Assembly (NCBI RefSeq): GCF_001907235.1
Contig: NZ_MQVS01000002.1
Location: 1 to 64,000, forward strand
Length of the DNA: 64,000 bases
DNA from: Buchananella hordeovulneris
GTDB lineage: Bacteria; Actinomycetota; Actinomycetes; Actinomycetales; Actinomycetaceae
Direction of reading: 5' to 3'
Part shown: positions 53,154-62,400 of the stretch, one piece after another
How the letters are laid out: each line of letters opens with the position of its first letter
Position numbering within the stretch: the first letter of the stretch is position 1
Translations under genes and position numbers: made by a program
The notes under the pieces: generated by a model
What the model was told of the DNA's origin: nothing
The model's database searches: none
Seen by the model: only the letters and a program-made list of their open reading frames with translations

Positions 53154-56100
53154 ATCGTATGCGGAACTGCACGCACACAGCTCCTACAGCTTCCTGGACG
53201 GCGCTGCCCACCCCGCCACGCTCCTGCGCCGGGCCACCGAACTCGAACTCACCGCCCTGGCCCTGACAGACACCACCGGCCTGCCTGGCGTCGTCGCCCT
53301 CGCCCAAGCCGCCCGCGAACAACAAGCCGACGGCGGCCCCGTCCCCGCCACCATCTTCGGCACCGAACTAACCCTGCGCGACCCCGCCGCTCCCGCAGGC
53401 GTCCACCGCTCCCCGCCACCCCGCCCCGCAGGCCCTCCAGACTCCCACCCCGCCCCCGCTCCCACCAGCCTCACCGACACCCACCTGCCCCTCCTCGTCG
53501 GCTCTCCCGCCGGCTACGCGGCCCTATCCGCCACCCTCGCCCGCGCCCACCTGTCCCTCCCCTCCGACCCCGCTCCCCGCCACCCCCGCTTCTGCCTGGC
53601 CGAACTGGCCGACGCCGCCCACCCAGACTGGCTTGCCCTGACCGGCACCCGGCACGGCCCCCTGCGCCGCGCGCTCGCGGCAGGACGCGCCGCGGCCCGC
53701 ACAGTCATCGCCGAATTACGCGAGGCCTTCGGAGCGGACAACGTGGCGATAGAGCTGAACCTAGACGCCGGCCCCCACGACGCCGCCCTCACCTGCGCCC
53801 TAGGAACGCTGGCCGACGAAGCGGGATTACGCCTAGTGGCCACCACCGCGGCCCGCGCCGCCCACCCCCGCGACCTACCGCTCGTGCAGGCCCTGCTCGC
53901 CACCCGCGAGCGCGCCAACCTGAGTGAAGTGGAAGCCAGCCTGCCCCACCGGGGTGCCTTCCTGCGGTCCGCAGCCCAAATGCGCCAACTGCATCACCGC
54001 CGCCCAGGCGCCGTCCAGGAAGCCGCCGCCCTCGGAGCAGACCTCGCCTTCGACCTAGCGCTGATCGCTCCCCAACTACCGCGCTTTCCGGTCCCCACCG
54101 GGCACGACGAGGCCTCCTGGCTGCGGGAACTGACCCGGCAAGGGGCGCGGCGCCGATACGGCGAGCGTCACCACCACCCGCGGGCCTGGCAAATGCTGGA
54201 ACATGAACTGACCGTCATCTGCCAACTGGGTTTCCCCGGATATTTCCTCATCGTCCACGACATCGTGGAGTTTTGCCGCCGCCGCGGCATCCTGGCCCAG
54301 GGTAGGGGTTCAGCCGCCAACTCGGCTGTCTGCTTCGCCCTCGGCATCACCGCCGTCGACGCAGTGCAACACCAACTGCTCTTCGAACGGTTCCTCTCAC
54401 CCGGCCGCAGCGGCCCACCCGACATCGACCTAGATATAGAGTCAGCCCGCCGCGAAGAAGTAATCCAGTACGTCTACCAGCGCTACGGCCGACAACAAGC
54501 CGCCCTAGTGGCCAACGTCGTCACCTACCGGGCCCGCTCAGCCCTGCGAGACGCCGCCAAAGCACTAGGACACAGCCCTGGCCAGGCAGAAGCCTGGGCC
54601 AAATCCTGCGACAGGTGGCGCAGCGTGCCAGACCAAAGCGACGAGATACCCACCAGCGTGCTGGACCTGGCCCGCCAGTACGTCGACCTGCCCCGCCACC
54701 TAGGGATCCACCCAGGCGGCATGGTGCTGTGCGACCGCCCCGTCATCGAAGTGTGCCCCGTGCACTGGGCGACCATGCCCGGCCGCACCGTACTGCAGTG
54801 GGACAAGGACGACTGCGCGGAGGCAGGCCTAGTCAAATTCGACCTCCTCGGTCTAGGCATGCTCACCGCCCTGCGCCTTGCCTTCACCTCACTAGCCGCG
54901 CGCGGCGTGCACTGCCCCGACCGCCCAGACCAGCCCCTCACACTGCACACCCTGCCCAACGAGGACCCCGCCGTCTACCGCCTCCTGTGCGCTGCCGAAA
55001 CGGTGGGAGTCTTCCAAGTCGAATCCCGGGCACAGATGCAGACACTGCCCCGCCTCCGCCCCCAAAACTTCTACGACATCGTCGTGGAGGTGGCCCTCAT
55101 CCGCCCGGGTCCCATTCAAGGCAACGCCGTCACCCCCTACATAAAACGTCGCCTCGGCCGCGAACCAGTCACCTACCTGCACCCAAAACTACGCCCCGCA
55201 CTAGAAAAAACCCTCGGGGTGCCCCTGTTTCAGGAACAGCTGATGCAAATCGCCATGGATTGCGCGAACTTCACCCCCGGGCAGGCCGACGAACTCCGCA
55301 AAGCCATGGGCGCCAAACGCTCCCTCGCCCGCATGGACCGCCTCCGCGACCAGGCCATCAACGGCATGCTCGCCAACAACATCCCGCGCCCCGTCGCCGA
55401 AGAAATATTCGCGCTGCTGCGCGCCTTTGCAAACTTCGGCTTCCCCGAATCCCACTCGTTCTCATTCGCCCACCTGGTCTACGCCTCGGCATGGCTGAAA
55501 GTGCATCACCCCGAGGACTTCCTGGCCGGCCTCCTCGCGGCCCAACCGCTAGGCTTCTATTCGCCCGCCTCCCTCGTCGCAGACTTCCGACGCTTCGGAG
55601 TGCGCACCGCCCGCCCCTGCGTCCAACGCTCCGACGTACACGCCCGCGTCGAGCACCATCCCCCCTCCGCCCACCCTGCCCCACCGCTCGTCGCCGGGCT
55701 AGTAAACCCGCACCCCGAACTGTGCGTGCGCCTCGGACTGGGCGACATTCGCGGTCTCGGGCAAGCCGCAGCACACCGGATCGTGGAGGCTCGCCAAGCC
55801 GGAGCCTTCACCAGCTTCGCTGACCTGGCCGCGCGCGTGTCGCTGACTACCGCCCAACGCGAAGCCTTGGCGGGCGCGGGCGCACTGCGGGCCCTGGGGC
55901 GCTCGCGGCGCGCCGACATTTGGGCCGCCGGGGCACTGGCCGACGCTTACGCCGGGCCCGCCCCGGCGGGGCAGGCCTACCAGCCGCCGTTACCGGGACT
56001 GGAGATCGGGGCCAGCGCCCCGCCTTTGCCGCCGCTAGAGGTGGGGGAGGTGGTGGCAGCGGATCTGACATTGACTGGGGTCAGCCCGCACCTGCACCCA

Positions 56101-56448
56101 GTGGGGTTGCGGCGGGCGGAACTGGCCGCCGCCGGTGTGCTGCGGGCCGCCGAGGTTCCCGCGGCCCCGGCTGGGCGGCGCATACGGGTGGCGGGGGTGG
56201 TAACGCACCGGCAGCGGCCCCCCACCGCGGGGGGCGTGACCTTCTTGTCGCTGGAGGACGAAACCGGAATCGTCAATGTGGTCTGCTCGCGCGGGCTGTG
56301 GCAGCGCTACCGCGTGCTGGCCCGCACGAGCAAAGCTTTGGTGGTGCGCGGCATCCTGGAGACCAACGATGGGGCCTGCAATCTGCTAGCTGACCAGTTG
56401 GTGCCGCTGGCGTTGGTGTGCGCTCCCGCTGCGCGCGATTTTCGCTAG
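53146..56448 (+). CDS. dnaE2: Error-prone DNA polymerase III alpha DnaE2
   Basis: 1100 residues from GTG 53146. N-terminal PHP domain (ELHAHSSYSFLDGAAHP), where the usual LTDHDG reads LTDTTG; polymerase palm with GRGSAANS and the catalytic PDIDLDIESARREEV; fingers (GVFQVESRAQMQTLPRLRP, FQEQLMQIAMD); tandem HhH; C-terminal OB domain (VAGVVTHRQRPPTAGGVTFL). No clamp motif at the very end. Works with ImuB in translesion synthesis. Base composition is C-rich in the first 2.7 kb and G-rich from ~55,900. Confidence 0.96.
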   Translation: MFESYAELHAHSSYSFLDGAAHPATLLRRATELELTALALTDTTGLPGVVALAQAAREQQADGGPVPATIFGTELTLRDPAAPAGVHRSPPPRPAGPPDSHPAPAPTSLTDTHLPLLVGSPAGYAALSATLARAHLSLPSDPAPRHPRFCLAELADAAHPDWLALTGTRHGPLRRALAAGRAAARTVIAELREAFGADNVAIELNLDAGPHDAALTCALGTLADEAGLRLVATTAARAAHPRDLPLVQALLATRERANLSEVEASLPHRGAFLRSAAQMRQLHHRRPGAVQEAAALGADLAFDLALIAPQLPRFPVPTGHDEASWLRELTRQGARRRYGERHHHPRAWQMLEHELTVICQLGFPGYFLIVHDIVEFCRRRGILAQGRGSAANSAVCFALGITAVDAVQHQLLFERFLSPGRSGPPDIDLDIESARREEVIQYVYQRYGRQQAALVANVVTYRARSALRDAAKALGHSPGQAEAWAKSCDRWRSVPDQSDEIPTSVLDLARQYVDLPRHLGIHPGGMVLCDRPVIEVCPVHWATMPGRTVLQWDKDDCAEAGLVKFDLLGLGMLTALRLAFTSLAARGVHCPDRPDQPLTLHTLPNEDPAVYRLLCAAETVGVFQVESRAQMQTLPRLRPQNFYDIVVEVALIRPGPIQGNAVTPYIKRRLGREPVTYLHPKLRPALEKTLGVPLFQEQLMQIAMDCANFTPGQADELRKAMGAKRSLARMDRLRDQAINGMLANNIPRPVAEEIFALLRAFANFGFPESHSFSFAHLVYASAWLKVHHPEDFLAGLLAAQPLGFYSPASLVADFRRFGVRTARPCVQRSDVHARVEHHPPSAHPAPPLVAGLVNPHPELCVRLGLGDIRGLGQAAAHRIVEARQAGAFTSFADLAARVSLTTAQREALAGAGALRALGRSRRADIWAAGALADAYAGPAPAGQAYQPPLPGLEIGASAPPLPPLEVGEVVAADLTLTGVSPHLHPVGLRRAELAAAGVLRAAEVPAAPAGRRIRVAGVVTHRQRPPTAGGVTFLSLEDETGIVNVVCSRGLWQRYRVLARTSKALVVRGILETNDGACNLLADQLVPLALVCAPAARDFR

Positions 56449-56456
56449 CTACCAGC

Positions 56457-57713
56457 TCACCGCAGGTTGGCGGTAGCTTCCATCACTTCCCGCACGGTCG
56501 GCAGGGGCGCGCTTTCCGGTGGATCCAAGGGACGCAGCACGTTGTAGACGGCCCAACACACCGCGATGAGGGGGATGGCGAGGAACGCCCCGATCAGCCC
56601 GGCCCAGAATGTTCCGGCGGCCACCCCCACCGCCACGACCATGGGATGCAGCGAGACCTGTTTGCCCATCACCAGGGGCTGGAGCACGTGGCCTTCGAAC
56701 TGGCCGATGAGGGTGATGCCGATACCGACGATCAGCATGGCCATCAGCCCCTTGGAGGCCAGCGCCACGATCATCGCCACCAGCATCGCGGCGGGTGCCC
56801 CGATCAGGGGAATGAAGGCCCCGATGAGCACCAGTAGCCCCAGGGGAGCAGCCAAGGGGATCCCGAGGATCGACAGGAAAATGAAAGCAAAGAGCGCGTC
56901 TGAACCGGCCACGATCATGGTGCCGCGGGCGTAGCCGGAGAAGGTATACCACCCGGCGCAGGCGGCTCGGTGGGTGCGCTCGCGCACGTGGGCGGGCAGC
57001 TGGTTGACGAACCAGAGCCACATTTTGTCTCCCGACAGCAGCAGACAGATGCCGACGAACGCCGAAAGCGCGAGCACGGTCATTATGAGGGCGATGACGG
57101 AGGCATTGGACAGCACCTCGCCCGCCAGGGTGGCGGCGTTCTCCCGCACGTATTGCGTGCCCTCGCGAATGGATTTGTTGGCCCAGGCGATGACTTCGGA
57201 GCGGCTGACTGAGAAGGGAGAGGAATCGCTCTCCAGGAAGTCGAGCAGTTTGTAGGCACCGTACTGGAATTGCCCGGTCAAGTGCGGAATTTGGTCCACC
57301 ACCGAGGTGACGACGTAGAAGATCATGGCTGCCACGCTGGCCATCGTCACCAGCACGGTGGCGATGACGGCTATGACTTGCGGCATGAAGCGGGAGAGCC
57401 AGTTGACGATGGGCAACAGGATGGAGGAAACGACCAGCGCCAGGAAGATGGCGATGAACACCATGTCGATGCGGGCGATCGAAGTGAACGCGAAGTACAC
57501 GACGATGCACAAGCCGATGATGTACCAGGCTGACATCCCGGAGCGCCGCAGCCAGTTGGGGATGCCTTCGTGGAGGGACTGGGGGCGAGGGGCCCGGCGG
57601 GTGGCCAGGGAAGTGCGGGGCGGTAAGGGGCGAGGGGAGCGAAGTGCGCGCGCCATACGCCCCAGGGGGGAGCGGGCGCGGGTGGGGCGGGCGGAGAGCC
57701 GGGGCGTTTCCAT
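56457..57713 (-). CDS. AI-2E family transporter-like membrane protein
   Basis: 418 residues from ATG 57713. A basic N-terminal tail of ~60 residues precedes about eight membrane helices. Conserved PerM/TqsA features: LLLVLIGAFIPLIGA-like stretch (GLLVLIGAFIPLIGAP), GHVLQPLVMGKQVSLHP and a C-terminal IGAFLAIPLIA. Members export various small molecules or Na+; autoinducer export is not implied. TACTGT on the minus strand ends 6 nt before the ATG with no ribosome-binding site. Confidence 0.9.
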   Translation of the reverse strand: METPRLSARPTRARSPLGRMARALRSPRPLPPRTSLATRRAPRPQSLHEGIPNWLRRSGMSAWYIIGLCIVVYFAFTSIARIDMVFIAIFLALVVSSILLPIVNWLSRFMPQVIAVIATVLVTMASVAAMIFYVVTSVVDQIPHLTGQFQYGAYKLLDFLESDSSPFSVSRSEVIAWANKSIREGTQYVRENAATLAGEVLSNASVIALIMTVLALSAFVGICLLLSGDKMWLWFVNQLPAHVRERTHRAACAGWYTFSGYARGTMIVAGSDALFAFIFLSILGIPLAAPLGLLVLIGAFIPLIGAPAAMLVAMIVALASKGLMAMLIVGIGITLIGQFEGHVLQPLVMGKQVSLHPMVVAVGVAAGTFWAGLIGAFLAIPLIAVCWAVYNVLRPLDPPESAPLPTVREVMEATANLR

Positions 57714-57719
57714 GGGGTC

Positions 57720-57725
57720 ACAGTA
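57720..57725 (-). promoter_or_regulatory. -10 hexamer TACTGT, leaderless candidate
   Basis: On the minus strand TACTGT, then GACCCC, then ATG 57713. Half of a 79-bp divergent promoter region. Confidence 0.4.
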
Positions 57726-57779
57726 GCGAGCCGGTGAAGTGAACAGCGCGCTTGGGCGCCGCGGTTTGCATTTTGCCGC

Positions 57780-57785
57780 TACGGT
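57780..57785 (+). promoter_or_regulatory. -10 hexamer TACGGT, leaderless candidate
   Basis: TACGGT ends 7 nt before ATG 57793, with CTTAGCT between and no ribosome-binding site. Confidence 0.35.
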
Positions 57786-57792
57786 CTTAGCT

Positions 57793-58689
57793 ATGACCGA
57801 CAACGCGAACTTGCCTACGACCGCCTTCCTGACCGCCGACGCCTCCCCCCGCCTGGTGGTGGATACCCGCCGCTGCCGGGGGGAGGTGGGCCTGCATGGC
57901 GCCACCGTCACGAGCTTTGTGCCCGCTGGGGGCCGGGAGTTGCTGTTCGTCTCGAAGAAGGCGGTGCGCGATGGTTCGCGGCCGGTGCGGGGCGGCATCC
58001 CGGTGTGTTTCCCGTGGTTTGGGGTGGGGTTCATGGAGGAGCGGATGGAGCCGCTGCACGGTTTTGCCCGCAAGCTGCCGTGGGAGTTGGTGGAGGTGGT
58101 CGACGACGACGCGGTGGTCACCTCGCGTTTGCGGCTCACTGGGCAGGTGGCGCAGGACGCGCCGGGCCGACACCTGGTGCCGCAGGACTTCACGGCGGAG
58201 CTGGAGGTGCGAATGGGGCAGACGCTGCGCCTAGAGTTGGCGGTCACCAATACTGACATTGAGCCGTTGACGTACGAGGTGGCGTTCCATACCTACTTCT
58301 CGGTCTTGGACGTGACGGCGTGCCGCTTGCGCGGCCTGGAAGGCGCGGAGTTCGTGCAGGACGGCGTGGCGGGGGTTGGTTCGCGCTACCCGCTGCGGGT
58401 GGACGGGCACATAGACCGGGTTTACGACTCGGCGGCGCAGCTGCTGCTGGACGATCCTGGTTTTGGGCGGCGAATCACTATTACGGGGGAGAACTCCTCG
58501 CACGCGATCGTGTGGAACCCGGGGCCGCAGGGGGCAGCTGATATGGCGGACATGGCCGAGCATGAGTGGGTGCAGATGCTGTGCGTGGAGACGGCGCGGG
58601 CCCGCGATGCGGCCGTGACGGTGGCGCCAGGGGCGACGTCGTGCGTGGCGGTGGAATTAGCGGTCAGCGAGCTGCCTAGCGGGCGGTGA
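57793..58689 (+). CDS. D-hexose-6-phosphate mutarotase (YeaD-like)
   Basis: 298 residues. Aldose-1-epimerase superfamily, YeaD group: LHGATVTSFVPAGGRELLFVS, VRGGIPVCFPWFG, PLHGFARKLPWEL (catalytic His), FHTYFSV (second His) and ETARARDAAVTVAPG. It interconverts alpha and beta hexose-6-phosphates. Divergent from the permease gene. Confidence 0.92.
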   Translation: MTDNANLPTTAFLTADASPRLVVDTRRCRGEVGLHGATVTSFVPAGGRELLFVSKKAVRDGSRPVRGGIPVCFPWFGVGFMEERMEPLHGFARKLPWELVEVVDDDAVVTSRLRLTGQVAQDAPGRHLVPQDFTAELEVRMGQTLRLELAVTNTDIEPLTYEVAFHTYFSVLDVTACRLRGLEGAEFVQDGVAGVGSRYPLRVDGHIDRVYDSAAQLLLDDPGFGRRITITGENSSHAIVWNPGPQGAADMADMAEHEWVQMLCVETARARDAAVTVAPGATSCVAVELAVSELPSGR

Positions 58690-58710
58690 GCAAGCCCACC
58701 GCCCCGCGTT

Positions 58711-58740
58711 TTGCGCTGAAGTTCGCGGGGGTGGTAGGCT
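58711..58740 (+). promoter_or_regulatory. Promoter of tRNA-Leu
   Basis: TTGCGC (58711-58716), 18-nt spacer, TAGGCT (58735-58740). The start would be ~58747, 19 nt before the tRNA. Confidence 0.5.
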
Positions 58741-58765
58741 CTGCCAGGTCGCGTTGAGCGCACCT

Positions 58766-58850
58766 GTCCGGGTGGCGGAATGGTAGACGCGCTAGCTTGA
58801 GGTGCTAGTGCCCGCAATAGGGCGTGGGGGTTCGAGTCCCCCCTCGGACA
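58766..58850 (+). tRNA. tRNA-Leu (anticodon GAG)
   Basis: 85 nt. Acceptor GTCCGGG with CTCGGAC plus discriminator A; D arm GGCGGAATGGTAGACGC; anticodon loop TTGAGGT with GAG at 58799-58801 between CTAGC and GCTAG; long class-II variable arm (TGCCC/GGGCG); T arm GGGGGTTCGAGTCCCCC. CCA is not encoded (CTG follows). Reads CUC and CUU. Confidence 0.96.
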
Positions 58851-58856
58851 CTGGGT

Positions 58857-58981
58857 GACTGTCGGTGACAGTCCGAGTGGTCAGGCAGGAGCCTGATTGG
58901 CCGTGCGGCCGGTGACATCACACAGTGCGGGAATGATCCTGCACCTGGCGGTGTTACGTCATTTATCCCCTGTTGCGGGGG
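58857..58981 (+). ncRNA. Tandem hairpin tract after tRNA-Leu (candidate structured RNA)
   Basis: Five stems follow one another: GACTGTC-GGT-GACAGTC (58857-58873); TCAGGC-AGGA-GCCTGA (58881-58896); a 7-bp stem with two G-U pairs around GGCC-GTGC-GGCC (58896-58913, sharing one base); GTGCGGGA-ATGA-TCCTGCAC (58925-58944, one G-U); TCCCC-TGTTGC-GGGGG (58966-58981). The run does not match a riboswitch or housekeeping RNA that I can name. It lies between a tRNA and a micro-ORF on the same strand. Confidence 0.5.
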
Positions 58982-59044
58982 AGCGGTGTACACGCGCAAC
59001 TAGAGCGCGCGCCGCAGTTGGAAGAAGAGGGAAGGAGATGCGAC

Positions 59045-59191
59045 ATGATGGACAGGGAACTTTGCCAGCATGAATTCGCCCAGGCGGCCGCTGAGGTGGC
59101 TTCTTTGGCGGAGCACGCCGCGCCCGGCCGGGTGGAGCGCGCTTACCAGCGCCTCGCCGCCGCGCAGGCTGCACTCGAACTCGCCGCCTGA
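59045..59191 (+). CDS. 48-residue alpha-helical micro-protein
   Basis: ATG 59045 with AAGGAG 7 nt upstream, one of the best ribosome-binding sites in the window. The product, starting MMDRELCQHEFAQAAAEV, is Ala/Glu-rich, helical and has a single Cys; no signal or membrane segment. It is closed 9 nt later by a strong terminator. Not recognised. The clean signals on both sides favour a real gene. Confidence 0.65.
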   Translation: MMDRELCQHEFAQAAAEVASLAEHAAPGRVERAYQRLAAAQAALELAA

Positions 59192-59199
59192 GTGCGGTG

Positions 59200-59232
59200 G
59201 CGGCCAGCCCGGTGCGGGCTGGCCGCTTTTTT
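59200..59232 (+). terminator. Rho-independent terminator after the micro-ORF
   Basis: GCGGCCAGCCCG (59200-59211), loop GTG, CGGGCTGGCCGC (59215-59226), then T6 (59227-59232). Canonical. Confidence 0.95.
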
Positions 59233-59354
59233 CTGCCCACCCGCGGCCCAGCCCGCCCCCGCGGTGGGCAGAAGGGAATTGGGCCGCCCGCGCCCCGGGT
59301 CTTTAGTCCCGACACAGCAGTGGTTCAGAAAGTGTGAATGCGTGACGGTGGCGA

Positions 59355-59387
59355 ACTTAAACGCGCTTAAGTATCGTGGAAAGATAC
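59355..59387. promoter_or_regulatory. Two overlapping palindromes before putA
   Basis: ACTTAA-N6-TTAAGT (59355-59372) and GTATC-N7-GATAC (59371-59387) share two bases. They end 38 bp before the putA ATG. TATCGT (59372-59377) between them could be a -10. Their place suits binding of a proline- or carbon-responsive regulator, which is inference. Confidence 0.5.
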
Positions 59388-59425
59388 GCAATGCCGCCGC
59401 ACTGCCCTAGCACGAGAGGTTAACG

Positions 59426-62400
59426 ATGACCACTGCCGCCGCAGCCCGCACCGAAATTGATCAGGCAATCATGCGCGCGGGGCAGACCGCGCAGCGGTGG
59501 GCCGCCGCCGCGGAACAGTACTCCGCTACCCGCGCGGCCCAATTGCTGGGGCAGGCGCTGAAGGACGCCGACGGCCTGGACTACACCGTCCAGTTTGTCG
59601 ACAAGGTGATTCGCCCCGAGGACCTGTCGGTCGCCGCCCGCAATCTCGCCGAGCTGGCCAAACGCACCCCGGCATTCCTGCCGTCCTGGCTCAAGGCCCC
59701 CGCCCGCCTGGGCGGTGTTTCTGGTCGTCTACTGCCGAGCGTAACCATCCCCGCGGCGCGCTACGTGTTCCGCCAGCTGGTCGGCGACCTCGTCATTGAC
59801 GTCACGGACGAAAAGCTCGGCCCCGCGATCGCTCGGCTGCGGGAGGACGGCTCCCGCCTAAACGTCAACTTGCTGGGGGAGGCGGTGCTGGGGGACAAGG
59901 AGGCCGCCCGCCGCCTGGCCGATACCTTCAAGCTGCTGCAGCGGGACGACGTTGACTACGTATCACTGAAAGTCTCGGCGGTCACCGGACCACACAACCC
60001 GTGGGCACACGCCGAGGTGGTGGCAGAGGCGGTCGAGAGGCTGGCTCCCCTCTACGATTACGCCGCGGCCCAACCGACCCCCAAGTTCATCAACCTGGAC
60101 ATGGAGGAGTACCGGGACCTAGACATGACCATCAAGGTCTTCACCAAGCTGCTCGACCGGGACAACTGTCTGCACCTGCGGGCAGGCATCGTACTGCAGG
60201 CCTACCTCCCGGATGCCCTGCCCGCCATGCAACGCCTGCAAGAGTGGGCGGCCGCCCGCCGCGCCCGCGGCGGCGCTCCCATCAAGGTGCGGGTGGTCAA
60301 GGGAGCCAACCTGGCCATGGAGCGGGTGGCCGCCGAAGAAAAAGGCTGGGAGCTGGTGACCTGGGAGTCCAAGACCGCCACCGATGCCAACTATCTGCGG
60401 GTGCTGGAGTGGGCCTTGACCCCGCAACGCATGGATGCCGTCCACATCGGGGTGGCGGGGCACAACCTATTTACGTTGGCGTTCGCGTGGGAGTTGGCAG
60501 GCCTGCGGGGCGCCCGGGAACACCTTGATGTCGAGATGTTGGCCGGCATGGCCACCCCCCAGGCCGCCGCGGTGCGGCAGGACGTCGGTGACCTGCTGCT
60601 GTACGTCCCGGTGGTGCGTCCGGCGGAGTACGACGTCGCCATCGCCTACCTGGTGCGGCGGCTGGAGGAGAACGCGGCCCCCGAGAACTTCATGGCCTCG
60701 ATATTCGACATCGGGCACGACACTCAGGCCTTCGCCAAGGAAGCCGAGCGTTTCGCCCGGGCGGCGGACATGTGGCAGGCGGAAGGCGAGCGGCGCGTGC
60801 GCCCCACCCGGCAACAAGACCGCAGCAGTGAAACCGCCGACCAGTTGACGGCTGCGCAACAGGACGCCGACGGTCGCTGGCGCTTTGCCAACACCCCGGA
60901 CTCCGACCCTGCCCTGCCCGCCAACCAGCGCTGGGCCCGCCAGATCCTGGCCCGGGTCCCTGATTCGCGGCTGGGGGAACAGACCGTGGCCGAGGCGTGG
61001 ATCGGGGCGGCGGACGTGGCGGACGTCCTGGCGCGGGCCACCGCCGCAGGCCAGCAGTGGGCCGCGCGCCCGGCCCGCGAGCGCGCCGAACTACTGCACC
61101 GCGTCGGAGTCGAGCTGGCGCGCCGCCGCGGAGAGTTGATCGAGGTGGCGGCGGCGGAACTCGGCAAGGGACTGGACCAGGCCGACGTCGAAGTCTCCGA
61201 AGCCGTCGACTTCGCCCACTACTACGCCGAGCGCTCCCGGGAGTTGGAGCAGCTGTCCGGCGCCACCTTCACGCCCGCCCGGGTCACCCTGGTGACTCCG
61301 CCGTGGAACTTCCCCCTGGCGATCCCCTTCGGCGGGGTGGCGGCGGCCCTGGCCGCTGGGTGCGCCGTCGTGCTTAAGCCCGCCCCCACTGCCCGCCGCT
61401 GCGCGGCCCTTATCGCCGAGTGCTTGTGGGCGGCTGGGGTCCCGCGCGAGGTGATGCAGTTCGTCGTCGGGCAGGACGAAGAGATCGGACAGCCGTTGGT
61501 GACCGATCCCCGCGTGGAGCGCGTCGTCCTGACCGGGGCGTCAGACACCGCCGAAATGTTCCGCAACTGGCGGCCGGATCTGCCGCTGTTGGCCGAGACC
61601 TCCGGCAAGAACGCCATCATCGTCACCCCCTCGGCCGACCTCGACCTCGCTGTCAAGGACGTGGTGTACTCGGCCTTCGGTCACGCCGGGCAAAAATGCT
61701 CGGCCGCTAGCCTGGTGATCCTGGTGGGGTCAGCGGCCCGCTCGAAGAGGTTCAAGAACCAGCTAGTCGACGCGGTGCAATCGTTGGTGGTCGACTGGCC
61801 GACAAACCCGCGCGCCCAGGTTGGCCCGCTCTCGGAGCTTCCGGGTGACAAGCTCACCCGCGGACTGACCGTGCTGGAGGAGGGGCAGAACTGGGTGGTG
61901 CGTCCCCGCCAGCTCGACGATTCCGGGCGCCTGTGGAGCCCGGGCGTCCGGGCGGGCGTCAACGCAGGCAGCGAGTTCCACCTGGTGGAGTACTTCGGCC
62001 CAGTACTCGGGGTCATGCGGGCCACCACGCTGGCCGAGGCGGTGGAGCTGCAAAACGCTACCCAGTACGGCCTGACGGCGGGTCTGCATTCGCTTGACGC
62101 CAAGGAAATCAACTACTGGCTAGACCACGTCCAGGCGGGCAACGTATACGTCAATCGTGGCATCACCGGGGCCATCGTGCAGCGCCAGCCGTTCGGCGGC
62201 TGGAAACGGTCCGCTGTCGGTAACGGCACGAAGGCCGGGGGACCGAACTATCTGCTGGCCTTCGGCACAGTGACGCCCGCCGAGCGCACGGGCGGGGAGG
62301 AGCCGCTGACCAAGCCGCAGCTGCGGGAACTGTCCCGGGTTGCCCTGCCCCTGCTGGAGGAAACCGTCGCGGTCGGCGTGGCCCGCGATTTGGCGGACTT

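Noticed and set aside
58857-58981. Known riboswitch, tmRNA, RNase P or SRP RNA
   Set aside because: None of the conserved cores that I know for these RNAs is present; left as a candidate structured RNA.
58805-58999. 64-codon minus-strand frame over tRNA-Leu
   Set aside because: It is the antisense translation of the tRNA (GTRTPTPYC), a well-known false gene.
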